64,000 nt of DNA. Source: Carnegiea gigantea. Lineage: Eukaryota; Streptophyta; Magnoliopsida; Caryophyllales; Cactaceae. The notes below the pieces were generated by a model. That model had not been told where the DNA came from, ran no database searches, and saw only the letters and a list, made by a program, of their open reading frames with translations. The stretch lies in NCBI GenBank assembly GCA_029747015.1, contig JAKOGI010000053.1, forward strand, positions 747,501 through 811,500, read 5' to 3'. Shown piece by piece: positions 24,668 to 36,757 of this stretch; positions within the stretch are counted from its first letter, which is position 1; each line of letters opens with the position of its first letter. Position numbers and translations under genes: made by a program.

Positions 24668-24859
24668 GTAATGTTTGATTGAATATAATGTAATGCAATT
24701 AATTTTGTAATACAATCATGATTACATAGTATGTATTATTCATAATTATAAAATAGTTGTTATTTGCAATACTTTCTTATAACTAAACAAGATAATGAAA
24801 ACATAATTACAAACTTTTTGTGTATACTATAATTTTGTTTACCTTTAACCAAACATTAC
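24668..24859. mobile_element. Short MITE with GTAATGTTTGATT ends
   Basis: The left end GTAATGTTTGATT (24668-24680) and right end AACCAAACATTAC (24847-24859) are inverted copies differing at one base. The interior is about 165 bp, very AT-rich and non-coding. The ends resemble those of the larger element at 54135-55545. Confidence 0.7.
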
Positions 24860-25842
24860 CTGAGTTTCAAAATCACGAATGGACAAATACATTCCGGTTA
24901 TATCCTAGTCCTAGAAATAAAAGTACGCATGGCAATTAATTGTACAAACAACCAGAAAAGAATGAAGGAGGGTCGAGAACTACTCGAGAATGACCATTCA
25001 AAGGATATGAAACAATGGAGAGAGGAAGTGTTTTTGTAGAGAATGAGAGAGAAGAATGTGGTTATGTGATATTATTCACATATATATGTTGTCATTTTTA
25101 GTGGGTCTAGTGTGAAACTGTCTCATGTAAGACACATATTATGAGATGGATGCTTGGATGTTCATTTTAATAGTAAGTATGCTGAGTAATAGTTCATTTA
25201 TGAGCGATTATGATAAAAGTCATCATTTGATGAACCGTTAGTCACCAGTGATTTAAAAATCACTCTAACAAATATTATTAGTCATCTTAAAATTTATGAA
25301 GTTAATTAAAGGAATCTATCTCAGAATAATTTTTATATGAGACATGCTCACCAAGAATTTGTAACTTTTTAATTAACAATTTTGAAGACCTTAGACTTTA
25401 GGCTAGGTAGGCATTTCTTATTAGAAAACAATGACACATTTGCCAATTTTTATCAGTCATAACATAAATCTATTAAAGTTAGGTAAAAGCCATAGTCCCA
25501 GAAGATTGGCATTATCCAAAGTGTTTGATATTTAGTTGCAATGAACCATAGCTTAAAAAAAGCACGAGAAATGTACGTGGGATAATTTGCTGAGTTGACT
25601 TCAACAAGGCACCTAAATAAATGCATAAATTTATGGATCATATCCTTAGCCCTTGGAGATTAATCAATCTATCTTATCTTTTCCACGTTGCCAAAAGGTC
25701 ATAACTTTATTTTCTTGATCTAATCCAAAAGTTCCTTCCCTTTTTGTCTAAATTACCTTAATTGTCATTGGAAATCATTTCCAAATTTATTACCTTCTCC
25801 ATTTCTCAAATAATTGTTTTACTTTAACTTTGTACTATATAC
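24860..25842. other. Intergenic, nothing recognised
   Basis: AT-rich, with no supported gene or repeat. Confidence 0.35.
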
Positions 25843-26136
25843 CCGTGTTTTCTTCGTTGATGAATCCCAATTTATTAATTTCAACTAAATTTAACTCAGT
25901 TTACCAACTTTGATAAAAAATACCTACTTCAACCAACTTTAAGCCACTTCAACTAACTTCAATCCACTTCCCACTATTTTGACCAACTTCTAACCATCAT
26001 ATAAAAAAATTAAACCTACTTCAACTAACTTCAACCCACTTTAATTAAAAAAATACCCACTTCAACCCACTTCAACTAATCTCAACCGATTTCACTCATT
26101 TCCCAATTTATATTTCCCAATAAAAAGAATAGGCCA
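25843..26136. mobile_element. MITE family with ACTTCAACC minisatellite, copy 1
   Basis: The left end CCGTGTTTTCTTCGTTGAT and right end CAATAAAAAGAATAGGCC are imperfect inverted repeats. The interior is made of degenerate direct repeats of the type cttcaac-c/t-ac. Three more copies occur at 56246, 57014 and 58825. This copy ends about 700 bp upstream of the sugar-transporter TATA box. Confidence 0.65.
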
Positions 26137-26831
26137 TGAGTGGCTTCACTTTAGCAGATGAAACATCCTTTTTTTTTTTTGAATAATCAAATTATGCTAT
26201 TTCATTAAAGATAAGATTAAAAAGAAGTCTCTCTCTTTTTTAAAAAAAATAAAAAAATAAATCCCTCCTAACTAAAAGATAAAGGACTTATAATTTTGAA
26301 ATAAAAATATATTACATAGGACAAATAATATCACCCACTATAAGTGAAATTTATATTGCTTGAAAATACATATATTAAATTATCTTTTTATGAAGTTCCT
26401 ACTCTCACATGTGGACTCTACATTATAGTTGCCCATATTGACCTAAAATTTAATGCCCTTTTCCCTTAAGTTTCTTGACCGAGACAGCTAATTTGAAAAT
26501 TCAGACAGACTCTAGACAGAGAAATCTGAGGAAAGCCCTTTATTTTATAATTAGTCAAGTTGACAACACTATAATGACGTAAGTATCTTAAACGAACAAC
26601 CCATGAACTATTTTAAGATATTAAAAAAAACTACACCCCATAAATAATATTTTTAAAAAAATAAAAAAATTAAAAAGGGCATTATTGTAGGTGATTAGTG
26701 GCTAATAATATTTTCTTCATATGGAATCAAACCAACTCTAAAAATGAGTAGAAAACACAGCTATGCCAAGTCTTCAATCCAACTGCCCTTCTCTCTCTCT
26801 CTCTCGTTGTGTCTATCTTTCTCTCTTTGAA
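26137..26831. other. Upstream region of the sugar transporter gene
   Basis: Very AT-rich, with poly-A and poly-T runs. A (CT)n tract (about 26792-26805) lies shortly before the core promoter, a common feature of plant promoters. Confidence 0.4.
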
Positions 26832-26856
26832 AGCCAATCTGCATGCAGTATAAATA
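26832..26856 (+). promoter_or_regulatory. Core promoter of the STP14-like gene
   Basis: TATAAATA at 26849-26856 sits about 250 bp before the start codon, with a CCAAT motif at about 26833 and an RY-type CATGCA at 26842-26847. Transcription would start near 26880. The RY motif is known from seed-expressed genes; its use here is inference. Confidence 0.6.
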
Positions 26857-27014
26857 AAGGGGGGAAAGGAAAAGAGTGTGAAGAAGGTGTAGGTACGTGA
26901 GTGAGTAAAGGACTCCAAAACTCAACTCCCAAAAAAAAAAATTTATCCTCTCTTTTTTTTTTTAAATAATTATTCTGTTGAAATATACTGGAGATTCAGT
27001 TATTTTTCATTTCC

Positions 27015-27032
27015 ATGAGCAGAAGCAATTAA
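27015..27032 (+). CDS. Upstream ORF, five codons, in the 5' leader
   Basis: ATG at 27015 opens a five-codon frame ending in TAA at 27030-27032. It is the only ATG between the expected transcription start and the main start codon at 27105. It could lower or tune translation of the transporter. A GAA microsatellite (27063-27097) separates the two. Confidence 0.4.
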   Translation: MSRSN

Positions 27033-27062
27033 GGAGGAAATAACAGAAGATTTTTTTAACCC

Positions 27063-27097
27063 AAGAAGAAGAAGAAGAAGAAGAAGAAGAAGAAGAG
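27063..27097 (+). repeat. GAA microsatellite in the 5' leader
   Basis: About eleven GAA units just before the main start codon. The run is likely length-variable between individuals. Confidence 0.9.
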
Positions 27098-27104
27098 ATC
27101 GGAG

Positions 27105-30100
27105 ATGGGAGGGGGAGGATTTGAGGAAGGAGTGAAGGGAGAAAGGGCAGCCTTGTATGAATACAAAATCACTCCATATTTCATATTTGCTTGCGTAGTC
27201 GCTGCCAGTGGTGGATCTCTCTTTGGCTATGATCTTGGTGTCTCTGGTAATTAATCAATCTCTGATCTTTAATATCTCTGTCATTCTCATTTATTTATTT
27301 ATTGGGGTTTTTGATGTGCTCGTACCTACATTTTTTAAATTATATTCTGTTTCTGAAACACTTTTTTGGTTGGTAGATATGAAAGGGGAAAAAGTAGAAA
27401 AGATTGTTTTGGTTGGTAAATGAAAGGGGGAAAAAAGAGAGAAGATTTTGCACTTTAGATTGATAGTCAATTGGCCCTTTTATGAAAGCTTCATATTTGA
27501 AACGTTTTGGGTCCCCAAAAAAAATTATTTTGGTTTCTCTAAAATTGACCTCTGCATTTATATGCGTAAAATTGTTTATATTTAAGTGTTTGAAAACCAT
27601 ATTTAAATAGAATTCATATTGAATATTATTGTTATTATTGATTAAATTTTCAAATAGTGAATAATAAACTTATTTTAAATACTGACGTATAATTAAACAA
27701 TAACAACAACAACTCTTAGTGTGGGTCTTGCTTTCGCAGGGTTTGGGGAGATTCAGATATAGGCAGCCTTACAGTTACACGCATGACTGCATATAGAGAG
27801 ACCATTTTCAATATACCCACATAGAAAGTTTTAAAAAGATATTTCGATGTTGAAAAACGGTTGGTAAAATAATTTAGCAAACACAGACGAATAACTAAAA
27901 TAGTATCTATATCATTTAGAAATAAAATTGAGGGAAAATATAAATGTGGTCTATATAGATGTGGGTCAGTTTGGTTCATTTTCTTTGCTACCATTGCTTG
28001 CTTGTTCTTGCGTACACATTGGTCAAAAGGGAATGGTAAACAAGGGAGATTGCATTGATTGGTTGCATTTCATAACATCGGCAGAGGGGAAAAATGCAGC
28101 CTTGCGGGACCCATTGGGGCTCTCTTGATGATTTTAGACCTTCAGATTTCATGGCAAAATAGAATTTAGTATTTGGTATTAGGAAATTAATTTTAAGTAA
28201 TTGAAAAATTATTCGTTAACATAAATATTTTTACCATAGATTTTAGGATAGTGACTTTAAATCACATAAAAAAAATATGCTCGGGTCTGGGGACTCCCAA
28301 TGCAACTGAGTGCTTTACATTATGACCACGCCATTTCAACATCATGATTACAATGACAACACCCAATGCAAGTTCTGTTTTTACGGAGTTTGGGGAGATC
28401 AGATGTAGGCAAGTCTTACCCTACGAACATTCATGCATCATGATTGTGATCAACAAATCACTGAATTCTGATGAAAATCTCAAAATGTGACAACTAAACA
28501 GGGGGAGTAACATCCATGGATGATTTCTTGAAGGAATTCTTCCCAAAGACATACAGAAGAAAACAAGAACACTTGTTAGAGACAGACTACTGCAAATATG
28601 ATAATCAGATTTTGACTCTCTTCACCTCCTCCCTTTACTATGCTGCTCTTGTATCCACATTTGGAGCCTCCTATGTGACCCGGAACAAGGGCCGGCGAGC
28701 CAGCATTCTTGTCGGAGGGGCCTGCTTCTTTGCTGGAGGTATCATCAATGCCTTAGCTAAGAACGTTGCTACGCTCATCATTGGAAGAATCTTCCTTGGT
28801 TTTGGCATTGGGTTTGGCAACCAAGTAAGCAAACCACCTACTTTGTTCTTGTCATTTTGGAATTGGATTCTTCGAGTTGGCTTAATTTCAGGCTAAATTC
28901 AAATGTTTGGGCCGGTCCTTAGGGGTCTGTTGTTGTTTTGTTAAATTGTTAGCCTTTTCAAACACAAGTTTGAAGTGGTTTGCCTTATTTAGGGAGCCGA
29001 ACTCTATTTCATGGTTCCTAGTAAAACAATCCATTAGGACTAAGGTTGCATACATCTTAATCTTGTAGACACTTATTTTTTGGCGTCCTTTCCGGGTCAT
29101 CTTCTTGATCTTGTCATTATTGGGCACAATTTGAGGTCCCTGCGATCCAAAAATTAGGTAGTGGTTAGTTTTGTCGGGTCTATTCAAACTCTGAGAGCAG
29201 AATATAACTCTGTATCAATAGACTGTAGACCCACTTCATCTAACCTTTATTGTACTGAATCTTTTCTCTTGAACACTGCAGGCAGTTCCTCTATACCTTT
29301 CTGAAATGGCGCCAGCCAAGATTCGAGGGGCAGTCAACCAACTCTTTCAACTAACAACATGCCTTGGAATTCTAGTAGCCAACTTCATCAACTATGCAAC
29401 TGCCCACATCCACCCTCATGGCTGGAGGATCTCAGTCGGGTTAGCCTGCCTTCCTGCAACGCTCATGTTTGTCGGAGGTCTTTTCCTCCCTGAAACCCCT
29501 AACAGTCTAGTTGAGCAAGGCAAGCATGACGAGGGCAGGAAGGTGCTCGAAAAAGTCAGAGGAACCACAAATGTTGATGCTGAATTTGCTGATTTAATTG
29601 ATGCGAGTGAGGCAGCTCGAGCCATCAAGCACCCCTTTAGGAACCTCTTACAAAGAAAGAATCGACCCCAGTTAATCATTGGAGCCTTGGCTCTCCCGGC
29701 TTTCCAACAGCTAACTGGCATGAACTCAATCTTGTTCTATGCCCCAGTGTTCTTCCAGAGCTTGGGCTTCAGCTCAAATGTTTCTCTGTATTCTTCGACT
29801 ATTACTAATGGAGCTCTGGTGGTTGCTGCATTGATTTCTATGGCTTTGGTTGATAGGTTCGGTAGAAGAGCATTCTACATTGAGGCTGGCATTGAAATGT
29901 TGATTGAAATGGTAAGGGCATTTCACCTTATATGCTCATTTAATTATTTTTATGGTAAATGCAAAATGCATACGTAAAATTCAGCATCAATATTTAACTA
30001 TATGGGCCCCAAAAATCAGTGGTTTAGTTCGGGTTTGGGTTGGATTAATCTTGGATTAGGTTAGAATGGTTCGCAGAATATCTAGTTCAATATATTCTTA

Positions 30101-30675
30101 GAGCTTCTTAACGGGGTATTGGACCTATTGGTTACTTCTGTAGCAGTATGAATTTGCTTGTTCATGAAGTTGTTTTCTAAAGACCAAAACCCTGTCCTGA
30201 ACTTCTCTGTGTTTGTGTTTTTCAGGTGGCAGTTACCATTACTCTAGCCATATACTTTGGGGATGGCAAAACAATCCCAAAAGGAATAAGCTTCTTCCTA
30301 GTGATATGCATCTGCTTGTTCGTCTTAGCCTACGGAAGATCATGGGGTCCTCTTGGTTGGCTCGTGCCTAGTGAACTCTTCCCACTCGAGACAAGATCAG
30401 CTGGTCAGAGTATTGTCGTGTGTGTCAACATGATCTTCACTGCCCTAATCGCTCAGTGTTTCCTTGTGGCTCTTTGTCATCTCAAATACGGCATCTTCTT
30501 GCTTTTTGCCGGGTTGATCCTCATCATGACAAGCTTCGTCTTCTTCTTTCTCCCCGAGACCAAACAGGTCCCCATTGAGGAGGTCATCCTCCTGTGGAGG
30601 AAACACTGGTTCTGGAAAAATTATGTCTCGGAAGAGGATGTCAAGGCTCATACTGGAGGCAAGCCTGAAGCTTGA
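27105..30675 (+). CDS. STP14: Monosaccharide/H+ symporter of the STP family, STP14-like, four exons
   Basis: Exons 27105-27246, 28502-28824, 29282-29911 and 30226-30675 join in frame to a 514-residue protein; all introns are GT-AG. It is a plasma-membrane MFS sugar carrier with 12 expected membrane spans. Visible STP hallmarks: GYDLGVSGGVTSMDDF (residues 41-56) with the conserved Asp43; the YCKY lid cysteine (Cys78) and its partner Cys449 in LCHLKYG; GRRAS (111-115); Arg143 in GRIFLGFGIGFGNQ; PETPNSLVEQG (225-235); the sugar-binding FQQLTGMNSILFYAP (296-310); PSELFPLETRSAGQS; and PETKQVPIEEV near the C-terminus. The usual STP length is about 500-520. The sequence wording is closest to what I recall of Arabidopsis STP14, reported to transport galactose. 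Ortholog status is an inference. The start is chosen because MGGGGFEEG precedes the conserved KGERAALYEYKIT and has a good context (gagATGG). The gene looks intact. Confidence 0.93.
27699..27825 (-). mobile_element. SINE fragment in intron 1 of the STP14-like gene
   Basis: On the plus strand it reads aacaacaacaac, then gcagggtttggggagatt, then ataggcagccttac. This resembles the reversed 3' half of a common eudicot SINE with a TTG tail. Related pieces lie at 28351 and 60190. Confidence 0.5.
28351..28442 (-). mobile_element. Second SINE fragment in intron 1
   Basis: It shares acggagtttggggagatcag and gtaggcaagtcttaccct with the piece at 27699, in the same orientation. It ends about 60 bp before the exon 2 acceptor. 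Confidence 0.5.
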
Positions 30676-30687
30676 AGATTCAGAGCA

Positions 30688-31169
30688 AATAAATGGTAGA
30701 ACACTCCTTTAGTCCCATATTATGAAAAGCTATGTTGACCCGCGATTTAGAGCCAAGCCACAATCAAACTTCATGCCAATAAGTACTATCTGACGAAGGA
30801 AGCAGTTCAGAGTTAGCCGAGGTTGGAAGCCATACCTGGAGATACTTGTCCTGAATAGTATTGGTGCAAGTGAAGAGTTCATTTGAGCATACATGTCCCC
30901 CAAAAAAAAAAGAAGGGGGAGGGGATGGAACAATTTTCTTTATTGGCTTTGGCTTTATGCTTGCTTAATCAAATTGCTTCCATGGAGCAGTTTTCTGTTG
31001 ATTAGGAAAGATCATACAGTGTGCAATCTTTTCATTACCCAAAAGAAAGCAAGCAAGTTTTTTTAAAGAGCTTATCAAAAAACAATAATATTAGTTCTTC
31101 ATTGTGAGTTTGATTAGGCTATTTTGAGTTGAAGTCAACCATGTATTTGCTGCCCATTGGTTCAATAAA
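30688..31169 (+). terminator. Candidate poly(A) signals of the STP14-like gene
   Basis: AATAAA occurs at 30688-30693, only 12 bases after the stop, and again at 31164-31169. The second gives a more usual 3' UTR of about 500 bp. Which one is used cannot be told from sequence. Confidence 0.5.
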
Positions 31170-33859
31170 TTTGTCTTGAAACCGCAGGTATGATATTTGG
31201 TCAGAAAATTTTCAAGCCACATCTGATTCAGTTATGCCAATTTGAGTTTAGCTCAAAATCTAATCTTGTTAGATGTTTTTCGGTACACATTTGGATCATG
31301 TAAACGAATATGTTTGAACTTTACCGAATTTAAATGATTGCAATAAAATAAAGATATGTGCACTTTTATATATATTTCAAAACTCTTGTTCGTTATACTA
31401 TGTTCCCCTCAAGAGATTCCACATTTGTCAAATTAGGGTTCAAATATTCAAACCAGGAGCTTAATGCCCAATTCCCCATGCAATCAAATTGCTTTTAATT
31501 ATCTTTATGATTTTATTAGACCTTCATAGCTCTAGCAACGATAAGATATAACCTGACCTAGAGGACTAAGTGAGCATTGCTTCAATGTATGGAAGTTGAA
31601 TTCCATGCTCTCCACCAACGTTGAACCCTATTCAGACAATTTTCGTGGGAAAATTTGTGATACTCTTGTCTACACGGCACATGCCCCGTGGGTTATATCT
31701 ATATTGGGCTTAATCTAGTGGTTGTGCAGTGTGTATACATTCGGCTCACAAGTCCAATAAGTTTATACCTTGTAGAGAGAGCCTAGTGGGTGAGATAACT
31801 TATCAACTTTTCTTAAAAAATTGACATAGAGATTGAACGAGAGAGAAGGGGTTTAAAATAGGTCAAAACTCAATCAATCCGCCATCCAACATAACCAATA
31901 TGATTAATATTTCAAGTTTGAGACTAGCTTACTATGGAGCCACTTTTTCATTTTATCACTTACATCAACTGCGGACTTTTAAAAAATGATAAGAATTTGA
32001 AGCCAAGTATTGTTTGGAATATCCAATCAATTCTTGATATTTTCAATAAATTTTACGTTAGATTAGTGCGGAATTAGTTTAATTGGGGCAATTCATCTGG
32101 AGTTTAGATTAAAATTAGATTATTTTTTTTTTTGAAAAAAATAGTTAGGATTTGATTCAGTGTTATGCTTCTCCATTTGAAGTCTTATATTTCATGATGC
32201 ATCGTTGGTAGGATTGACAAAATTTTACATGGTATTAGAACAAACGAAGAGTTTAGGGAACTTTCACATTTTAGAGTGTTTGCAGTATGGAATGCAAAGA
32301 GGCCCAATATGAATAGCATGGGTTGTAGTTCAGAATCTTTCGAAAATCAAAATGCTTTGATGGTTTACAAGCCCAATCTTTTTCACATAGTATAACTACG
32401 AAGTTGCTTCGGTTGGGGTGAGCTTTACTGAGCTCTGATTCAACATGATCTGAATTTGCCAGGCTGCCATCATCAAGTCAAGCTGAGTTATGTTCATATG
32501 GAGCAAAGCTAGCTAGAGTTTGAGTGCTTGACAAAATTGAACTCGTGTGGCAACCTCAACTTATTTTGTTGGGTCCAAAACTACCCACATTTAATTTCCG
32601 CATATTATTGGCTTGATGAAATGCACGGTTGATATTTTTGGAATAGAATGGATGGTATGGATCGGAGGCTCAGTGTAAGGTGAAATATGGACTCTGTGGA
32701 ATAGAGTGCAGGTGTACTCTTGATAGTAGCGTGGCACCTTGGTAAAGACTTCCGCTCAAAGGAGTGCTTGTGTGTTGATGGAGTTCAGAAGATACTCATG
32801 TTTGAAGGGAAGATTATTAGGAAAATCATACATAAGTTAGAGTCTCACATCGGGAGTTCAAAGAAAAGGATCATAAAATATAAATCAAGTGGTATTAGAA
32901 CTTAGGGTGGTATAACTAGTTGTGAGAACTATGGAGCATTGAACTAGTACCTCAATGATTAAATTAGTTACTAGTAATTATTCGAGTTTGACGCGAATTG
33001 ATTTTAGGATGGAACCTCATTTAAACTTATTGTTATGGATATTGATTGAAGTGGACTCACTTCTTAAATCTCTCCAACTTATTCATACCCTTTTATGTAC
33101 TTAAGTTGTGTTAAAGTCAACCCGAGTTATGATCATACTTAACCTAGCCAGAATCTGACCAGGTGAACCTCATTTAGCCACTTAGCTAACGCTGCAAGAT
33201 CTAACTGTAGCGAAGTTATAGATATTGGACAAAACCTATGGATCAGAACATCCCATAGTAATAATAGTAGGCCTATTTAAAACATAAGATCTAACTGGAT
33301 ATGCTCTGTGAAATTAGTACATGTTTTTGCCGGCTCTAACTCGTTAGCCGCAAGAATGGGCCCACTCTGGTAGGTTCTGTTTTACAGGCCATTACATACA
33401 AAATTTTCACTGTTGCCTTTTGAATTATATAGCAATAACATCCGCAAAAATGGCAAGCTGCGTTATGGTTATGGAACATGATTGCACCTCTTATTGGTTA
33501 TTACCAAAAGGACTTCATCATTGTACCTTCCCAAGTCCTTTCACTGATAGGTTAAACTTCAGTTGTGTCGTGGACAAGCTATTCATGGCATTTTTTAATA
33601 GAGGCAGCTTTAGTGCACATGGATCATCTGAATATCTGACATTTCATATTTGTAATTCTACTGTACACTGGACAAGGTCCTTGAGTTAGTGAGGGACTAT
33701 CAAGAAAAAGAAGGGAATGAGTCATCCAATCGGGAGCCCTAATCCTTGTAGAGTTGTAGTTATAGAGTTAATTTTACAAATTACATAATTAGCCTAACTT
33801 AACTTGTATTGCACCCCTCAATCTGTACAGGAGGTAGTACGAACAAATTAGCTTTAAGG
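31170..33859. other. Intergenic with possible LTR scraps
   Basis: No gene recognised. Primer-binding-like tggtattagaac occurs near 32230 and again near 32890. Near 32835 there is gttagagtctcacatcgg, a wording seen at LTR starts. These are probably remnants of short LTR elements, but no paired repeats could be drawn. Confidence 0.35.
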
Positions 33860-35190
33860 GAAAAACACTGACTCGAAGACAATCCCTTTGTAAAAATTTC
33901 TGCCAATAATAGGGATATATCAAATAATAAGATTCTTTGGTATAATCCATTCACGAATAGAATGATAATTGGCTACTACGTGCGTGTTGCGATCATCATG
34001 AATAAGATTGGCAGTAAGATAAGGACCATTGACATTTATCAGAAAATATATTTTGTAGGGAACCGTAGATCAACACCCAAATCAAGACGCTATTGGAGAA
34101 TCCACAAAGTTTAAACAATTATATAAGCAATAACTCAATAATCGGCTTCATTAGACTGGTTGGAAACAGTGGATTGCTTCTTTGATTGCCGAACAATAAG
34201 ACTGGTTGCGAAGAACACAACATAGCTTGTGGTTGAACAACGACTGTCTTTGCATCTAGCCCAATACACATCAAAGTAGGCAACAATAAGTTACAAAATA
34301 GCAGCAAGCTAAACGAGAATCCCATGAGTAGAGTATGTTGCAAATAGCAAAAAAAAAATCCTTGACAACAAGTAGGTAAATAATTCAAGGACGCATGGGC
34401 AAATTGGGACACTAATATGAACTGCTTAAATAATATCAGGTTGCCGCACACTCATCAAACATTGTAGTAACAATACTTTTACCATGCGTCTGTACTCAAT
34501 CGGCTGAGCAAGAGACTTGCCGTCAAGGAGGGAAATGGTCATCCTAACAGCTAAGGTGTGCAAACAAATTTGGATGTATGCATACGAAATTTTCAGAGAA
34601 GATAGTGGAAACACTAATGCAGAGACAAAAACAAGCCTACAGAAGCACAAGAAACACACTCTTCTGAAAAATAATATGAGTCTCCCATGTCCTTTATTGG
34701 AAACTGACAGGACAGAGTGCTAATTAAAGAATAAAGAAGGGAAGATGAACAATATGTCAATATAATATCCTCAACATGTCATACAGGAGCAAGAGTATGA
34801 GGACGTAATTGTACGACAAACACGGATGGCTCAACTTGACTAGAAGTAAAATCCTGAAAAAGAAGAAAGTTGTCAGAATAAAACCAAACTCGAGGTGTTT
34901 GTTTAAGACCATGAATGACCTCTTCAGCTTACAAACATGCCTTCGTAAAGAAGCGCAAAATTAGGGAATTGATGCATGTAAACCTACTCAGTTAGAATGT
35001 CATTGAAGAAATGTATTGGTCACACTTGAAAAATAGCAATACAGAGAACAAGGTAGGACGAGCAACATGCGCAAGAGCCCCGTGATGATCAATATCACCA
35101 TGCCGGCAATTGTCGTCGAGCCTTCTGGCTCTTAGTGGTATCCCAAAATTATATTTCAACTTAAAAACCTGCTTACTAACCACAAGATTT
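33860..35190 (-). pseudogene. Ty1-copia pol remnant (reverse transcriptase to RNase H)
   Basis: On the minus strand the blocks run in pol order. Near 35095 there is HGALAHVARPTLFSVLL. About 34900-34800 holds a GLKQTPRVWFYSDNFLL segment and a downstream VEDIILTYC that corresponds to the usual YVDD region. 34660-34430 reads SLAQPIEYRRMVKVLLLQCL and SVRQPDI, then VSQFAHASLNYLPTC. Near 34190-34130 the RNase H end reads VRQSKKQSTVSNQSNEADY. Frameshifts and stops are frequent. No LTRs could be linked to it. Confidence 0.75.
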
Positions 35191-35451
35191 CATGAGGAAT
35201 ATGCAGCAACAAGGCACCATGTATCACAGCTAAGTAAAGCATCAACCAAAAGTGTTATCAAATAAAAGTGGATGTACACGTAAACTAGGAAAAACAACTA
35301 TAGAGAAAGAAAAGAGAATGGTTGAAGGAAAATCGTAAGGTACAAAAATTCTTAGTACAGAATTTTTATGTTGACACGCATCCTAAAAATTTATTTTCAA
35401 AGCACAAATTTTGGTGTTTAAAAGCTATTTGAACTAAAAGTTTAAGTTAAT

Positions 35452-35730
35452 TGTTAGAGTATAAATCTACTCTTGTGCCTTTAACCATTAGGTTAAGCTT
35501 TTAGTTGATATGACTCTTAATTATGGTATCAGAGCTTTTCTAAGCAAGAGTTCTCGAGTTCGAATCTCAACACTACATATTGATTTATTGAGCAAGGTAA
35601 GGGGAGCCTTTCCAGCATCCACGCTTCAAGCCCGAAATACATTTGTGTGAAAGGGAATGTTCGAGTACAAACCTATTCCTGGATCTTCAACCATTAGCTT
35701 AAGTTATTAATAAGGTCTAATATGTGCACA
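35452..35730 (+). mobile_element. TRIM-like element, plus orientation
   Basis: The short LTR begins TGTTAGAGTATAAATC at 35452. A perfect TGGTATCAGAGC follows at 35524-35535. A second related repeat begins TGTTCGAGTACAAACC at 35658, with a shared caaccattag-cttaag core. The whole element is under 300 bp and non-coding. Confidence 0.65.
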
Positions 35731-35777
35731 CAATTTTAATCAAACGAGGATGATGTCAAATCAAGATCAAGCAATCT

Positions 35778-35936
35778 ACTCTGATACCATGTTAAATTTT
35801 CATATTAATTGTGTTCTGATATTATATTCAAGAACCAACTCAACCAAAGACTTAAGCTAATGATTGAAGGTTCAGGAATAGGTTCATACTCTAACATTAA
35901 TAGTTAAAGGTTCAGGAATATATTTCATACTCTACA
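35778..35936 (-). mobile_element. TRIM-like LTR plus primer-binding site, minus orientation
   Basis: ACTCTGATACCAT (35778-35790) is the reverse complement of the primer-binding site. The adjacent LTR runs to 35896, where the minus strand starts TGTTAGAGTATGAACC. A partial extra copy (tagttaaaggttcaggaata on) follows to 35936. Together with the plus unit it forms an inverted pair only about 50 bp apart. Confidence 0.6.
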
Positions 35937-36186
35937 TGCCCTCTTATACAAATTTTCTTTAGGTTTGAATCATGAATGCTACAAAAATTTTCACAACTTG
36001 TCCAATAATTCAATATGAAAGTTGTTGAGGTTTAAAGGTGAGAGTACTTCTCATTAAAACAAGTCCTTAATATCATACTCAAGAAATAATTGTAACTCTT
36101 AAATCTCTTTAACTCTGAATGGCTTTGTAGGCACTAAAAATATTTATGTGCCATACGTACAAAAATAAAATAAAATGAACTATTTG

Positions 36187-36726
36187 GGTCAACCCTTTCA
36201 ATTAATTTAATTAAGCTCAAATAACTTTCAAGTTGAAACCCAAGAGACTTCCAAATCAAGTCACGACCTAAGCCCGAATGACTTATAAGTCAAGGTCTAG
36301 TCGAAACCCAAATGACTTTCAAGTCAAAGTCCAAGAAGCGACTCCCACGTTAAAGCCCAAATAACTCTCAAGTCAAAGCCCAAATTAAGGCTCAAGAGAC
36401 GACTTCCAAGTCAAGTCATGACCTAAGCACGAACGACTTCCAAGTTAAGGCTCAAGTCAAAGGTCAAAGCCTAGGTTGACTCCTAAGTCACAGATCAAAG
36501 CCTAAGTCGACACCTAAGCCAAAGGTTAAAGCCTAAGTGGACTCCTAAGTCAAAGGTCAAACGACTCTCAAGTCAAGATCCGATCGAAACCCAAGGCGAC
36601 TTCCAAGTTAAGGCTCGATCAAAACCCAAGTCAAAGTCAAAGTCAAAGCAAATGACTCTTAAATCAAATCGATCCAAGACGAGACCCGATTGAAGATCCA
36701 AAGTGAAGTCAAAGCCCATCTTGACT
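36187..36726. promoter_or_regulatory. W-box-dense region of the LTR
   Basis: I count sixteen TTGACC/TTGACT cores on either strand (mostly as aagtcaaag) in 540 bp, ending about 25 bp before the TATA box. TTGACY is the known WRKY factor core. The run is an irregular repeat of aagtcaaag-cccaa and gactccaagt words. The 3' LTR has a similar run. Confidence 0.6.
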
Positions 36727-36750
36727 TTCAAAGGGGAGGGGGAATTTTCG

Positions 36751-36757
36751 TATAAAT
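36751..36757 (+). promoter_or_regulatory. TATA box of the Tat-like LTR
   Basis: TATAAATAG follows the purine tract aaggggaggggg. The matching site in the 3' LTR is destroyed at the point of the hAT-like insertion. Confidence 0.65.
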
